From Streptomyces cellostaticus (lineage in GTDB: Bacteria; Actinomycetota; Actinomycetes; Streptomycetales; Streptomycetaceae): a stretch of 64,000 nucleotides of DNA. The stretch lies in contig NZ_JALLIN010000007.1 of the NCBI RefSeq assembly GCF_023630175.1, forward strand, positions 62,001 to 126,000, given 5' to 3'. A program made the translations under genes and the position numbers. The notes below the pieces were generated by a model. The model saw only the letters and a program-made list of their open reading frames with translations. It did no database searches and had not been told where the DNA came from. This document shows positions 24,709-32,478 of the stretch, one piece after another (within the stretch, counting starts at the first letter, position 1; each line of letters starts with the position of its first letter).

Positions 24709-26277
24709 ATGAGGACACGCGCAGCCGTGCTGTGCGCAGCCGCCGCCATGGTGGCGGGCTCGGTCACGGCCGCCCCCGCGCAGGCGGCCCCCGCCGCTCC
24801 GGCACCTGAGCTCACCTGGAAGGACTGCGGCACCGACGACCATCCGTCCCTGCAGTGCGCCTCGCTGAAGGTGCCGCTGGACCACGCGCGGCCGGCCGGC
24901 CGGCAGATCACGCTCGCCCTGTCCCGCGTCCCGCACACCGCACCCACCTCCCAGGGCCCGCTGCTGGTCAACCCCGGCGGCCCCGGCGGCAGCGGTCTGA
25001 AGCTCGCCGGCTACGTGGCGTCGGCGCTGCCCAAGTCGGTGGCGGCCCAGTACGACGTCATCGGCTTCGATCCGCGGGGCGTCGGGAAGAGCACGCCCGC
25101 GCTGGACTGCTCGGCCGGCCGCTTCACGCCGGTGCGGCCCGACACCGTCCCCGCCACGGCCGCGCTGGAGCGGGCGAACCTGGAGCGGGCCCGGTCCTTC
25201 GCCGCCGCCTGCGGCCGCAAGTACGCGGACGTGCTGCCGTACATCGACACCGTCGACGCCGTCCGTGACATGGACGCGATCCGCCGGGCCCTGGGCGCGC
25301 CGCGCATCAACTACTTCGGGTACTCCTACGGCACCTATCTGGGCGCGGTGTACGCCAAGCTGTACCCGGAGCGGGTGCGGCGCCTGGTGCTGGACTCGAT
25401 CGTGGACCCGACGGGCGTCTGGCACGAGGACAACATCGGCCAGGACTACGCCTTCGACGCCCGCCACCGCGCCCTGATGGCCTGGATCGCCCGGCACGAC
25501 GGCACGTACCGGCTGGGCAAGGACCCCGCGAAGGTCGAGGCCGCGTGGTACGCGATGCGCGCGGCCCTGGCGAAGAAGCCGGCCGGCGGCAAGGTGGGCG
25601 CCGCCGAACTGGAGGACGCCTTCATCCCCGGCGGCTACTACAACGGCTACTGGCCGCACCTCGCGGCGGCGTTCTCGGCCTGGGTGAACGAGGGCAGGAG
25701 CGAGCCGCTGGTGAAGGCGTACCAGGACTACGGCGCCGTGGACGGCCCGGGCGACAACGGGTACAGCGTCTACGCGGCGGTGCAGTGCCGTGACGTGTCC
25801 TGGCCGCGCGACTGGAACCGCTGGCGGACGGAGACCTGGGGGGTGTACGCGAAGGCACCCTTCATGGCCTGGAACAACGCCTGGTACAACGCGCCGTGCG
25901 CGTTCTGGCCGACCGGGACGCTGCGGCCGGTGGACGTCGCCAACACGAAGCTGCCGCCGGCGCTGCTGCTCCAGGCGACCGACGACGCGGCTACGCCCTA
26001 CGCGGGCGGGGTGACGGCGCACCGGCTGCTGGCCGGTTCCCGCCTGGTGGTCGAGGAGGGCGGCGGCAACCACGGCATCAGTCTCAGCGGCAACACGTGC
26101 CTGGACCGGTACCTGGCCGACTACCTGTCCACCGGCCGGCTCCCGCGCCGGGGCGGCGCGGCCGGGGGTGCCGACGCGGTCTGCGAGCGGTCACCGGACC
26201 CCGAGCCCCCGACGAGCAAGGCGGTCCCGGGCTCGCGCGGCGCGGAGCTGCACCGGCTGCTGGGCTTCCGCGGTTAG
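24709..26277 (+). CDS. Secreted tripeptidyl aminopeptidase-like alpha/beta hydrolase (S33, Tap/Slp type)
   Basis: 522 residues from ATG 24709 (GGGAGGACCC upstream). A Sec signal peptide covers residues ~1-27 (MRTRAAVLCAAAAMVAGSVT, cut after AQA). The catalytic domain has oxyanion loop 'LLVNPGGPGGSGLKLAG', 'VIGFDPRGVGKSTPAL', nucleophile Ser in 'YFGYSYGTYLGAVYAKLYPE', Asp in 'LLLQATDDAATPYAGG' and His in 'EGGGNHGISL'. The Tap/SlpD/SlpE group releases N-terminal tripeptides from extracellular proteins and matures other exoenzymes. It stands alone; the C-terminal ~25 residues are a Pro/Ser-rich tail. Confidence 0.92.
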   Translation: MRTRAAVLCAAAAMVAGSVTAAPAQAAPAAPAPELTWKDCGTDDHPSLQCASLKVPLDHARPAGRQITLALSRVPHTAPTSQGPLLVNPGGPGGSGLKLAGYVASALPKSVAAQYDVIGFDPRGVGKSTPALDCSAGRFTPVRPDTVPATAALERANLERARSFAAACGRKYADVLPYIDTVDAVRDMDAIRRALGAPRINYFGYSYGTYLGAVYAKLYPERVRRLVLDSIVDPTGVWHEDNIGQDYAFDARHRALMAWIARHDGTYRLGKDPAKVEAAWYAMRAALAKKPAGGKVGAAELEDAFIPGGYYNGYWPHLAAAFSAWVNEGRSEPLVKAYQDYGAVDGPGDNGYSVYAAVQCRDVSWPRDWNRWRTETWGVYAKAPFMAWNNAWYNAPCAFWPTGTLRPVDVANTKLPPALLLQATDDAATPYAGGVTAHRLLAGSRLVVEEGGGNHGISLSGNTCLDRYLADYLSTGRLPRRGGAAGGADAVCERSPDPEPPTSKAVPGSRGAELHRLLGFRG

Positions 26278-26423
26278 GTTCGGCCCCGCCGGGGGCCTGG
26301 TGCGGCGCTTGCGTCGTCCGCCGGGCAGGCGGGTCCTTCGCCACCGGATCCGCCGGCCCGGCCGGGGCGTCGCCCGCCCGGCCGGGCGGTGGATATTCGC
26401 GGGCGTCGGGCGAGACCGCTCCC

Positions 26424-26429
26424 TAGAGT
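26424..26429 (+). promoter_or_regulatory. -10 box of the second GNAT gene, leaderless
   Basis: TAGAGT ends 6 nt before ATG 26436 with no ribosome site between. Confidence 0.5.
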
Positions 26430-26435
26430 GCGGTC

Positions 26436-26960
26436 ATGGACGACCCCTCCCTGCTCATCCGCCCGATGACCCTCGACGACTGCGACCGCGTCTCGGAGAT
26501 CCGCGTCCGGGGCTGGCGGCACGCCTACCGCGGGCTCGTGCCGCAGCCGTATCTCGACGCGCTCAGCGTGGCGCGGGACGCCGAGCGGCGCCGTGCCCGG
26601 TTCGGGCAGGGGAACGGCGCCGTGCTGAACCTGGTCGCCGAGCGGGGCGGCGAGGTGGTCGGCTGGGCGGCGTACGGGCCGTACCGCGAGGGTGAGGTAC
26701 GCACCGCGGACGCCGAGCTGTACGCCGTCTACCTCGACCCGGACCGGGTGGGCACCGGGGTGGGCCGGGCGCTGCTGGCGGAGTCGGTCGAGCGGTGCGC
26801 GGGGTACCCGCGGATGTTCCTGTGGGTACTGAGGGAGAACAGGCGTGCCCGCCGCTTCTACGAGCGGGCCGGCTTCCACTGGGACGGCGCCGAGGAGCCC
26901 TTCGAGGCGGGCGGCGCGCTCGTGCCCGAGGTGCGTTACGTCCGGACGCTGGGCGGCTGA
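26436..26960 (+). CDS. GNAT family N-acetyltransferase
   Basis: 174 residues. GNAT fold: 'LIRPMTLDDCDRVSEIRVRG' at the start, 'AELYAVYLDPDRVGTGVGRA' containing the acetyl-CoA loop (R/Q-x2-G-x-G/A), and 'LWVLRENRRARRFYERAGF', the standard 'N..AR.FYE..GF' helix. The family acetylates small amines, amino acids or peptides; the target cannot be read from sequence. The leaderless promoter decides the start. It converges on the HEAT-repeat gene, 7 nt away. Confidence 0.9.
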   Translation: MDDPSLLIRPMTLDDCDRVSEIRVRGWRHAYRGLVPQPYLDALSVARDAERRRARFGQGNGAVLNLVAERGGEVVGWAAYGPYREGEVRTADAELYAVYLDPDRVGTGVGRALLAESVERCAGYPRMFLWVLRENRRARRFYERAGFHWDGAEEPFEAGGALVPEVRYVRTLGG

Positions 26961-26967
26961 CCTGGCG

Positions 26968-27549
26968 TCACGTGCGGTTCTGGCGCGGGATGCGGGCCAG
27001 CGCGCGGACCGCCGCCTCGGCGAGCGCCGGGTGCGCGAGGGCCTCGCCCAGCACCCGCCGGGCGCGGGCGTCGCCGAGCGTGCCGAGCCCGTCCACGCAG
27101 GCGAGGGCCACCCGCCGGTAGGGGTCGTGGGGGCGCAGCCGGCGCTCCAGGGTGGTGATCAGGGCCGGCACGGACTCCGGGGCGCGCAGCTCGACCAGGA
27201 GCCGCACCGGGTGCAGGGCGTAGGCCACGCGCAGCTCGTTGGTGGCGAGGGCCGCCGCGGCGCGGGCCGTACGCGGGTCGCCGAGCCGCGCGAGGGCGTG
27301 GGCGGCGGCGGAGCAGCGGGGCGGGTCGCGGTGGTTGAGCAGCAGCACGAGCGCTTCGAAGGCGCGCCGGTCGCCGGCCCGGCCCAGCCGGAACGCGGCC
27401 AGTTCCCGGGCCCACAGGGGCTGTCCGGGCGCGGTGAGCACCTCGGCCAGTTCGTCGTGGTCCCCGGTCACCACCAGCCGCTCGTAACCGGGCGAGCCGT
27501 GCGACTCCTGCCGTAAGCGTTCCGTGAGCGATCGCAACTCTTCGTCCAC
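26968..27549 (-). CDS. HEAT-repeat domain protein
   Basis: 193 residues from GTG 27549. It consists of about four two-helix HEAT/armadillo repeats, for example 'LWARELAAFRLGRAGDRRAF' and 'CSAAAHALARLGDPRTARAA', with the conserved 'A..AL..LGD' core. Such solenoids bind proteins or nucleic acid; no enzymatic residues are visible. A leaderless -10 box lies 6 nt upstream. No neighbour suggests a role. Confidence 0.8.
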   Translation of the reverse strand: MDEELRSLTERLRQESHGSPGYERLVVTGDHDELAEVLTAPGQPLWARELAAFRLGRAGDRRAFEALVLLLNHRDPPRCSAAAHALARLGDPRTARAAAALATNELRVAYALHPVRLLVELRAPESVPALITTLERRLRPHDPYRRVALACVDGLGTLGDARARRVLGEALAHPALAEAAVRALARIPRQNRT

Positions 27550-27555
27550 GGGGCC

Positions 27556-27561
27556 AGGGTA
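27556..27561 (-). promoter_or_regulatory. -10 box of the HEAT-repeat gene, leaderless
   Basis: TACCCT ends 6 nt (GGCCCC) before GTG 27549; no ribosome site between. Confidence 0.45.
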
Positions 27562-27926
27562 TGCCGGTCACCGGAACGGAGGGGAGCCAGATCACAAAGT
27601 CGGCTTCCCCGTGGGGGCTGGCGCGCTCGTTACTGGCCGGTTAAGCTCAGACGAGCGAGTTACCCACTCGCTGTTCGCTCACGACGGTTTGGTGACGCAG
27701 CCGTCGTGCGCCGGTCGGTTCGGTACCTCGGTACCGCAGTACGACCCGGCTCCGGGACAGGGCCGGTCGGAATCCGCCGCTCCCGGGCGTGTGCACGCCC
27801 GCGGTGCCGGCACCGGGCGTGTGCGCCAGCAGCCCGGCAACACCCGCACTTCACACCGCCCCGGTGTGCGTCTACGGGCGCACCCGGCGCGTTCCCAGTC
27901 GTCACCCTCATTCCTGGAGTCCCGCG
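27562..27926 (+). promoter_or_regulatory. Long structured leader/promoter region of the double 3-hydroxyacyl-CoA dehydrogenase gene
   Basis: No gene is visible. The region holds a 19-bp palindrome AGCGAGT-TACCC-ACTCGCT (27654-27672), a CGCTCGT/ACGAGCG pair (27624-27630 and 27651-27657), a hairpin GGGCGTG-TG-CACGCCC (27785-27800) and the 12-bp palindrome GGTGCCGGCACC (27803-27814). GGGCGTGTGC is repeated at 27785 and 27815. The 19-bp palindrome is the best operator candidate, perhaps for the TetR protein encoded downstream. The ribosome site GGAG lies 9 nt before ATG 27927. Confidence 0.5.
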
Positions 27927-29732
27927 ATGGCCACTCCCCTGTCCGACACCCCTCTGTCCCCGCTCAAGACGATCGCCGTCATCGGTCTCGGCACGATGGG
28001 CACCGGCATCACCGAGGTTCTCGCGAAGGCGGGCCGCGAGGTGATCGGCATCGACGTCGCCGAGGCCCAGACCGCTCGGGCGCTCGCCGCCCTGGAGGCC
28101 GCCACCGCCCGCGCCGTCGGGCGTGGCCGGCTGACCGAGCAGGACCGCGCCGGCGTCCTGGCCCGGGTCCGGCTCTCCACCGACCTGCGCGCGGCGGCCG
28201 ACGCCGACCTGGTCATCGAGGTCGTCCCGGAGTCGTACGAGATCAAGCACCAGGTCTTCCGGGAGCTGGACGGCATCGTGCGTCCGGAGACCATCCTGGC
28301 GACCGGCACCAACGCGCTGTCCGTCACCCGTCTGGCCGCCGACTCCGCGCACCCCGAGCGGGTGCTGGGCCTGCACTTCTTCAACCCGGCCCCGGCGATG
28401 AAGCTGGTCGAGGTCGTCTCCTCGGTGCTGACCGCGCCGGCCGCGGTCGCCGCGGTCACGGACCTCGCGATCGAACTGGGCAAGGAGCCGGTCGCGGTCG
28501 GCGACCGCCCCGGTTTCGTCGCGGACGGGCTGCTGTTCGGCTACCTCAACCAGGCCGCGGCGATGTACGAGGCCAGGTACGCCTCCCGCGAGGACATCGA
28601 CGCGGCCATGCGGCTCGGCTGCGGCCTGCCCATGGGCCCGCTGGCCCTGCTGGACCTGATCGGCATCGACACCGCGCGCACGGTCCTGGACGCCATGTAC
28701 GCCGAGTCCCGCGACCGGCTGCACGCCCCCGCCCCGATCCTCAAGCAGCTCAGCGAGGCGGGCCTGACCGGCCGCAAGTCCGGCCGCGGCTTCTACACCT
28801 ACGAGGCGCCGGGCAGCGCCACGGTCGTGGCCGACCCGCTGACGCCGGCCGCCGGGGGCGCCGGGACCGGGGGACGCCCCGTCCGGTCCGTCGGCGTCGC
28901 GGGCTCGGGCACCATGGCCTCGGGCATCGCCGAGGTGTTCGCCAAGGCCGGCTACGAGGTCGTCCTCGCCGCGCGCAGCGAGGAGAAGGCACGGACGGCC
29001 AAGGCCCGTATCGGCAAGTCGCTCTCGCGCTCCGTCGACAAGGGGCGGATGACCGCCGAGGCGGCCGCCGAGTCCCTGGACCGGATCACCGCGGCGGGCT
29101 CCTACGACGCCTTCGCCGACGTCGACCTGGCGGTCGAGGCGGTCGCCGAGGACCTGGAGGTCAAGCGGCAGCTCTTCGCGGCCCTCGACAAGGTCTGCAA
29201 GCCGGGCGCGGTGCTGGCCACCACCACCTCCTCGCTGCCCGTCGTCGCCTGCGCCCGCGCCACCTCGCGCCCGCAGGACGTGATCGGCATGCACTTCTTC
29301 AACCCGGCCCCGGCGATGAAGCTGGTCGAGGTCGTGCGCACGGTCCTGACGGCCGACGACGTGCACGCCACCGTCCGCGAGGTCTGCGGGCGGATCAGGA
29401 AGCACGCCGTCGACTGCGGCGACCGGGCCGGCTTCATCGTGAACGCGCTGCTGTTCCCGTACCTGAACAACGCGATCAAGATGGTCGAGGAGCACTACGC
29501 GACGCTGGACGACATCGACGCGGCGATGAAGCTCGGCGGCGGCTATCCGATGGGCCCGTTCGAGCTGCTGGACGTGGTCGGCCTGGACGTCTCGCTGGCC
29601 ATCGAGAAGGTGCTGCACCGCGAGTTCCGCGACCCGGGCCTGGCCCCGGCTCCGCTGCTGGAGCACCTGGTGGCCGCGGGCTGCCTCGGCCGCAAGACCG
29701 GCCGCGGCTTCCGCGAGTATGCCCGCCGCTGA
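27927..29732 (+). CDS. 3-hydroxyacyl-CoA (3-hydroxybutyryl-CoA) dehydrogenase, two fused copies
   Basis: 601 residues from ATG 27927. The protein is a tandem duplication of the ~290-residue NAD-dependent 3-hydroxyacyl-CoA dehydrogenase. NAD loops are 'IAVIGLGTMGTGITEVLAKA' (residue ~15) and 'SVGVAGSGTMASGIAEVFAK' (~320). Catalytic His lies in 'LHFFNPAPAMKLVEVV' in both halves, and each half ends with 'GRKSGRGFYTYE' or 'GRKTGRGFREYA'. It would interconvert acetoacetyl-CoA and 3-hydroxybutyryl-CoA, feeding crotonyl-CoA into the ethylmalonyl-CoA pathway encoded just downstream. Both active sites look intact. A perfect hairpin follows the stop. Confidence 0.9.
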   Translation: MATPLSDTPLSPLKTIAVIGLGTMGTGITEVLAKAGREVIGIDVAEAQTARALAALEAATARAVGRGRLTEQDRAGVLARVRLSTDLRAAADADLVIEVVPESYEIKHQVFRELDGIVRPETILATGTNALSVTRLAADSAHPERVLGLHFFNPAPAMKLVEVVSSVLTAPAAVAAVTDLAIELGKEPVAVGDRPGFVADGLLFGYLNQAAAMYEARYASREDIDAAMRLGCGLPMGPLALLDLIGIDTARTVLDAMYAESRDRLHAPAPILKQLSEAGLTGRKSGRGFYTYEAPGSATVVADPLTPAAGGAGTGGRPVRSVGVAGSGTMASGIAEVFAKAGYEVVLAARSEEKARTAKARIGKSLSRSVDKGRMTAEAAAESLDRITAAGSYDAFADVDLAVEAVAEDLEVKRQLFAALDKVCKPGAVLATTTSSLPVVACARATSRPQDVIGMHFFNPAPAMKLVEVVRTVLTADDVHATVREVCGRIRKHAVDCGDRAGFIVNALLFPYLNNAIKMVEEHYATLDDIDAAMKLGGGYPMGPFELLDVVGLDVSLAIEKVLHREFRDPGLAPAPLLEHLVAAGCLGRKTGRGFREYARR

Positions 29733-29796
29733 CGGCGTCGGCGACTGGTCCCGCACGGAGACGGACTGGGGCGGACTGCTCGGCCCAGTGGGCACT

Positions 29797-29819
29797 CCCC
29801 CGCCCCTCGCGGGCGGGGG
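29797..29819 (+). terminator. Hairpin after the 3-hydroxyacyl-CoA dehydrogenase gene
   Basis: CCCCCGCCC and GGGCGGGGG form a perfect 9-bp stem with a 5-nt loop, 64 nt after the stop codon. No T-run follows, as usual in Streptomyces. Confidence 0.6.
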
Positions 29820-29856
29820 ATCCCCCGGACCTGCGCATTCTGCGGCGCACATGCAG

Positions 29857-29862
29857 TACGTT
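29857..29862 (+). promoter_or_regulatory. -10 box of the TetR gene, leaderless
   Basis: TACGTT ends 6 nt before ATG 29869, with no ribosome site. The same hexamer is the -10 of the ccr promoter at 30870. Confidence 0.5.
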
Positions 29863-29868
29863 CGGGTC

Positions 29869-30690
29869 ATGCCCCAGCCCGCCAAGTCCTCACGTACACC
29901 AGCCACGCCCGACGCGCCGGAAAGTGCCGCAGGCAGTCGCGCCGCCGCCCAGCGGCTGAAAATGCGCCGGGAACTGGCGGCCGCAGCGATGGAGCTGTTC
30001 GCGACCAAGGGGTACGAGGCGACCACCGTCGACGAGATCGCGGCCGCGGCCGGGGTCGCGCGCCGCACCTTCTTCCGCCACTTCCGCTCCAAGGAAGAGG
30101 CGATCTTCCCGGACCACGACGACACGCTGATCCGTGCCGAGGCGGTCCTCAACGCCGCCCCGGCGCACGAGCATCCGCTCGACACGGTGTGCCGCGGCAT
30201 CAAGGAAGTCATGCGGATGTACGCGGCCAGGCCGGAGATCTCGGTCGCCCGTTACAAGCTCACGCGCGAGGTGCCGACCCTGCGCGAGGCCGAGATCGCC
30301 TCGGTGGCCCGCTACGAGCGCCTGTTCACCCGCTATCTGCTCGGCCACTTCGACGAGCACGCGCACGCCGACGACGCCAACGACGACCCGCTGCTCGCCG
30401 AGGTCGCCGCCTCGGCCGTCGTCACCGCCCACAACCACGTCCTCCGGCGCTGGCTGCGGGCCGACGGCCAGGGCGACGTGGAGGCCCAGCTCGACCACGC
30501 CTTCGCCATCGTGCGCAGGACGTTCGGCTCGGGCATCGGTGCCGGACGCGGCCCGGAGGCCGGGGCGGCGGCCACCGTGGCACCGGCGACGGTCTCCGCG
30601 CACGGCGAGGTCCTGGTGACGGTCGCCCGCACCGACGCCCCCCTCGACGAGGTCATGCGCACCATCGAGGAGGCGCTCAAGGAACGCTGA
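29869..30690 (+). CDS. TetR/AcrR-family transcriptional regulator of the ethylmalonyl-CoA locus
   Basis: 273 residues from ATG 29869; longer frames upstream lack a start signal. The N-terminal DNA-binding domain covers ~35-85: 'RRELAAAAMELFATKGYEAT', 'TVDEIAAAAGVARRTFFRHF', 'RSKEEAIFPDHDD'. The ligand domain ('GIKEVMRMYAARPEISVARY') is helical and could bind an acyl-CoA. A ~50-residue C-terminal extension follows ~residue 220. The position between the dehydrogenase gene and ccr suggests it controls one or both. Candidate operators are the palindromes at 30854 and 27654. Confidence 0.9.
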   Translation: MPQPAKSSRTPATPDAPESAAGSRAAAQRLKMRRELAAAAMELFATKGYEATTVDEIAAAAGVARRTFFRHFRSKEEAIFPDHDDTLIRAEAVLNAAPAHEHPLDTVCRGIKEVMRMYAARPEISVARYKLTREVPTLREAEIASVARYERLFTRYLLGHFDEHAHADDANDDPLLAEVAASAVVTAHNHVLRRWLRADGQGDVEAQLDHAFAIVRRTFGSGIGAGRGPEAGAAATVAPATVSAHGEVLVTVARTDAPLDEVMRTIEEALKER

Positions 30691-30711
30691 GGCACCGCGT
30701 GCCCTGTGATG

Positions 30712-30738
30712 ACGGCCACCCTTCGGGGTGGCCGTTTT
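30712..30738 (+). terminator. Strong terminator after the TetR gene
   Basis: ACGGCCACCC-TTCG-GGGTGGCCGT: a perfect 10-bp stem with a UUCG tetraloop, followed by TTTT. It separates the TetR gene from the ccr promoter. Confidence 0.85.
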
Positions 30739-30846
30739 GGCATGTCAGGGGCCCTTTTCGGAGAGATTTCAGAGCCCGTTCGATCGATCATCGCTCATTT
30801 GTTACGTAAAGATTTCATCTGAGAGCATCTTCTGGCACTCAGTGCC

Positions 30847-30875
30847 TTGCGACATGACACGCGGTGTCATACGTT
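30847..30875 (+). promoter_or_regulatory. ccr promoter with a palindromic operator in the spacer
   Basis: TTGCGA (-35, 30847-30852) and TACGTT (-10, 30870-30875) are 17 nt apart. The spacer is the perfect palindrome ATGACAC-GCG-GTGTCAT (30854-30870), sharing its last T with the -10. A protein bound there would block polymerase. Just upstream are GGCACTCAGTGCC (30834-30846) and an AT-rich stretch containing TTACGTAA (30802-30809), unusual for this genome. Confidence 0.6.
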
Positions 30876-30881
30876 GAAGGA

Positions 30882-31117
30882 AGTCCGGGCGGTCGGCGCG
30901 CAGAGACCATTCGCGCGCCGGCTGTCCCCGCAAGCCGGACGGCCTGCGCGCCCGGACGCCTGCGTCACAGGCAACCTCCCGCGCCACAAAGCGCTGCCGA
31001 AGCAACACCCCCGCCGAACCGACGGCACACCCTCAAAAACCCTCAGCAGCACTCCCAGCAGCACCGACGATCCCCCAGCGCCCCTCCCTCAGGGCGCTCA
31101 CCGCCGGAGGCAACACC
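30882..31117 (+). ncRNA. Structured 5' leader of ccr (candidate riboregulator)
   Basis: A transcript from the promoter at 30870 would start near 30882. Its first bases form GTCCGGGCG (30883-30891) pairing perfectly with CGCCCGGAC (30949-30957). This helix encloses a hairpin CGGCGCGC/GCGCGCCG (30894-30920) and a second GGCT/AGCC hairpin whose loop is GTCCCCGCA (30920-30936). GCCTG-CGTCA-CAGGC follows (30958-30972). Near the ribosome site, AGCGCCC/GGGCGCT (31077-31098) holds CCTCC in its loop, complementary to GGAGG at 31106-31110. The ordered helices suggest a regulatory leader; no known class fits fully. Confidence 0.4.
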
Positions 31118-32461
31118 GTGACCGTGAAGGACATCCTGGACGCGATCCAGTCGAAGGACGCCACGTCCGCCGACTTCGCCGCCATGCCGCTCCCCGAGTC
31201 GTACCGCGCGATCACCGTCCACAAGGACGAGACGGAGATGTTCGCGGGCCTGCAGACCCGCGACAAGGACCCGCGCAAGTCGATCCACCTGGACGACGTG
31301 CCGCTGCCCGAACTGGGTCCGGGCGAGGCCCTGGTGGCCGTGATGGCCTCCTCGGTCAACTACAACTCGGTGTGGACCTCGATCTTCGAGCCGCTGTCCA
31401 CCTTCGGGTTCCTGGAGCGCTACGGCCGCACCAACGAGCTGGCCAAGCGCCACGACCTGCCGTACCACATCATCGGCTCCGACCTCGCCGGCGTCGTCCT
31501 GCGCACCGGCCCGGGCGTCAACGCCTGGAAGCCCGGCGACGAGGTCGTCGCCCACTGCCTGTCCGTCGAGCTGGAGTCCTCGGACGGCCACAACGACACG
31601 ATGCTCGACCCCGAGCAGCGCATCTGGGGCTTCGAGACCAACTTCGGCGGCCTCGCCGAGATCGCGCTGGTGAAGTCCAACCAGCTCATGCCGAAGCCGG
31701 ACCACCTGAGCTGGGAGGAGGCCGCGGCCCCGGGCCTGGTGAACTCCACCGCCTACCGCCAGCTCGTCTCCCGCAACGGCGCCGGCATGAAGCAGGGCGA
31801 CAACGTCCTCATCTGGGGTGCGAGCGGCGGCCTCGGCTCCTACGCCACGCAGTTCGCGCTCGCCGGCGGCGCCAACCCCATCTGCGTCGTCTCCAGCGAG
31901 CAGAAGGCGGACATCTGCCGCGCCATGGGCGCCGAGTCGATCATCGACCGCAACGCCGAGGGCTACAAGTTCTGGAAGGACGAGAGCACCCAGGACCCGA
32001 AGGAGTGGAAGCGCTTCGGCAAGCGCATCCGTGAGCTCACCGGCGGCGAGGACATCGACATCGTCTTCGAGCACCCCGGCCGCGAGACCTTCGGCGCCTC
32101 CGTGTTCGTCACCCGCAAGGGCGGCACCATCACCACCTGCGCCTCCACCTCGGGCTACATGCACGAGTACGACAACCGGTACCTGTGGATGTCGCTGAAG
32201 CGGATCATCGGCTCCCACTTCGCCAACTACCGCGAGGCCTGGGAGGCCAACCGCCTCATCGCCAAGGGCAAGATCCACCCGACGCTGTCGAAGGTGTACT
32301 CCCTGGAGGACACCGGCCAGGCCGCCTACGACGTGCACCGCAACCTGCACCAGGGCAAGGTCGGCGTGCTGTGCCTCGCCCCCGAGGAGGGCCTGGGCGT
32401 GCGCGACCAGGAGATGCGCGCCGAGCACATCGACGCCATCAACCGCTTCCGGAACATCTGA
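31118..32461 (+). CDS. ccr: Crotonyl-CoA carboxylase/reductase
   Basis: 447 residues from GTG 31118 (GGAGGCAACACC upstream), the usual Ccr length. It carries out NADPH-dependent reductive carboxylation of crotonyl-CoA to ethylmalonyl-CoA, the key step of the ethylmalonyl-CoA pathway and a source of extender units for polyketides. It is an MDR/zinc-less alcohol dehydrogenase-like protein: 'MASSVNYNSVWTSIFEPLST', 'YHIIGSDLAGVVLRTGPGVN', and the NADPH loop 'VLIWGASGGLGSYATQFALA'. The 'FVTRKGGTITTCASTSGYMH' region is typical of Ccr. ecm follows after 17 nt, giving one operon. Confidence 0.95.
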   Translation: MTVKDILDAIQSKDATSADFAAMPLPESYRAITVHKDETEMFAGLQTRDKDPRKSIHLDDVPLPELGPGEALVAVMASSVNYNSVWTSIFEPLSTFGFLERYGRTNELAKRHDLPYHIIGSDLAGVVLRTGPGVNAWKPGDEVVAHCLSVELESSDGHNDTMLDPEQRIWGFETNFGGLAEIALVKSNQLMPKPDHLSWEEAAAPGLVNSTAYRQLVSRNGAGMKQGDNVLIWGASGGLGSYATQFALAGGANPICVVSSEQKADICRAMGAESIIDRNAEGYKFWKDESTQDPKEWKRFGKRIRELTGGEDIDIVFEHPGRETFGASVFVTRKGGTITTCASTSGYMHEYDNRYLWMSLKRIIGSHFANYREAWEANRLIAKGKIHPTLSKVYSLEDTGQAAYDVHRNLHQGKVGVLCLAPEEGLGVRDQEMRAEHIDAINRFRNI

Positions 32462-32478
32462 GCACCCGGAGGTCATAG

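Noticed and set aside
30882..30972. Cobalamin riboswitch in the ccr leader
   Set aside because: Only the CCCCGCAA-like loop string is present. The B12-box and the other conserved segments of that class are missing, so it is kept only as an unclassified structured leader.
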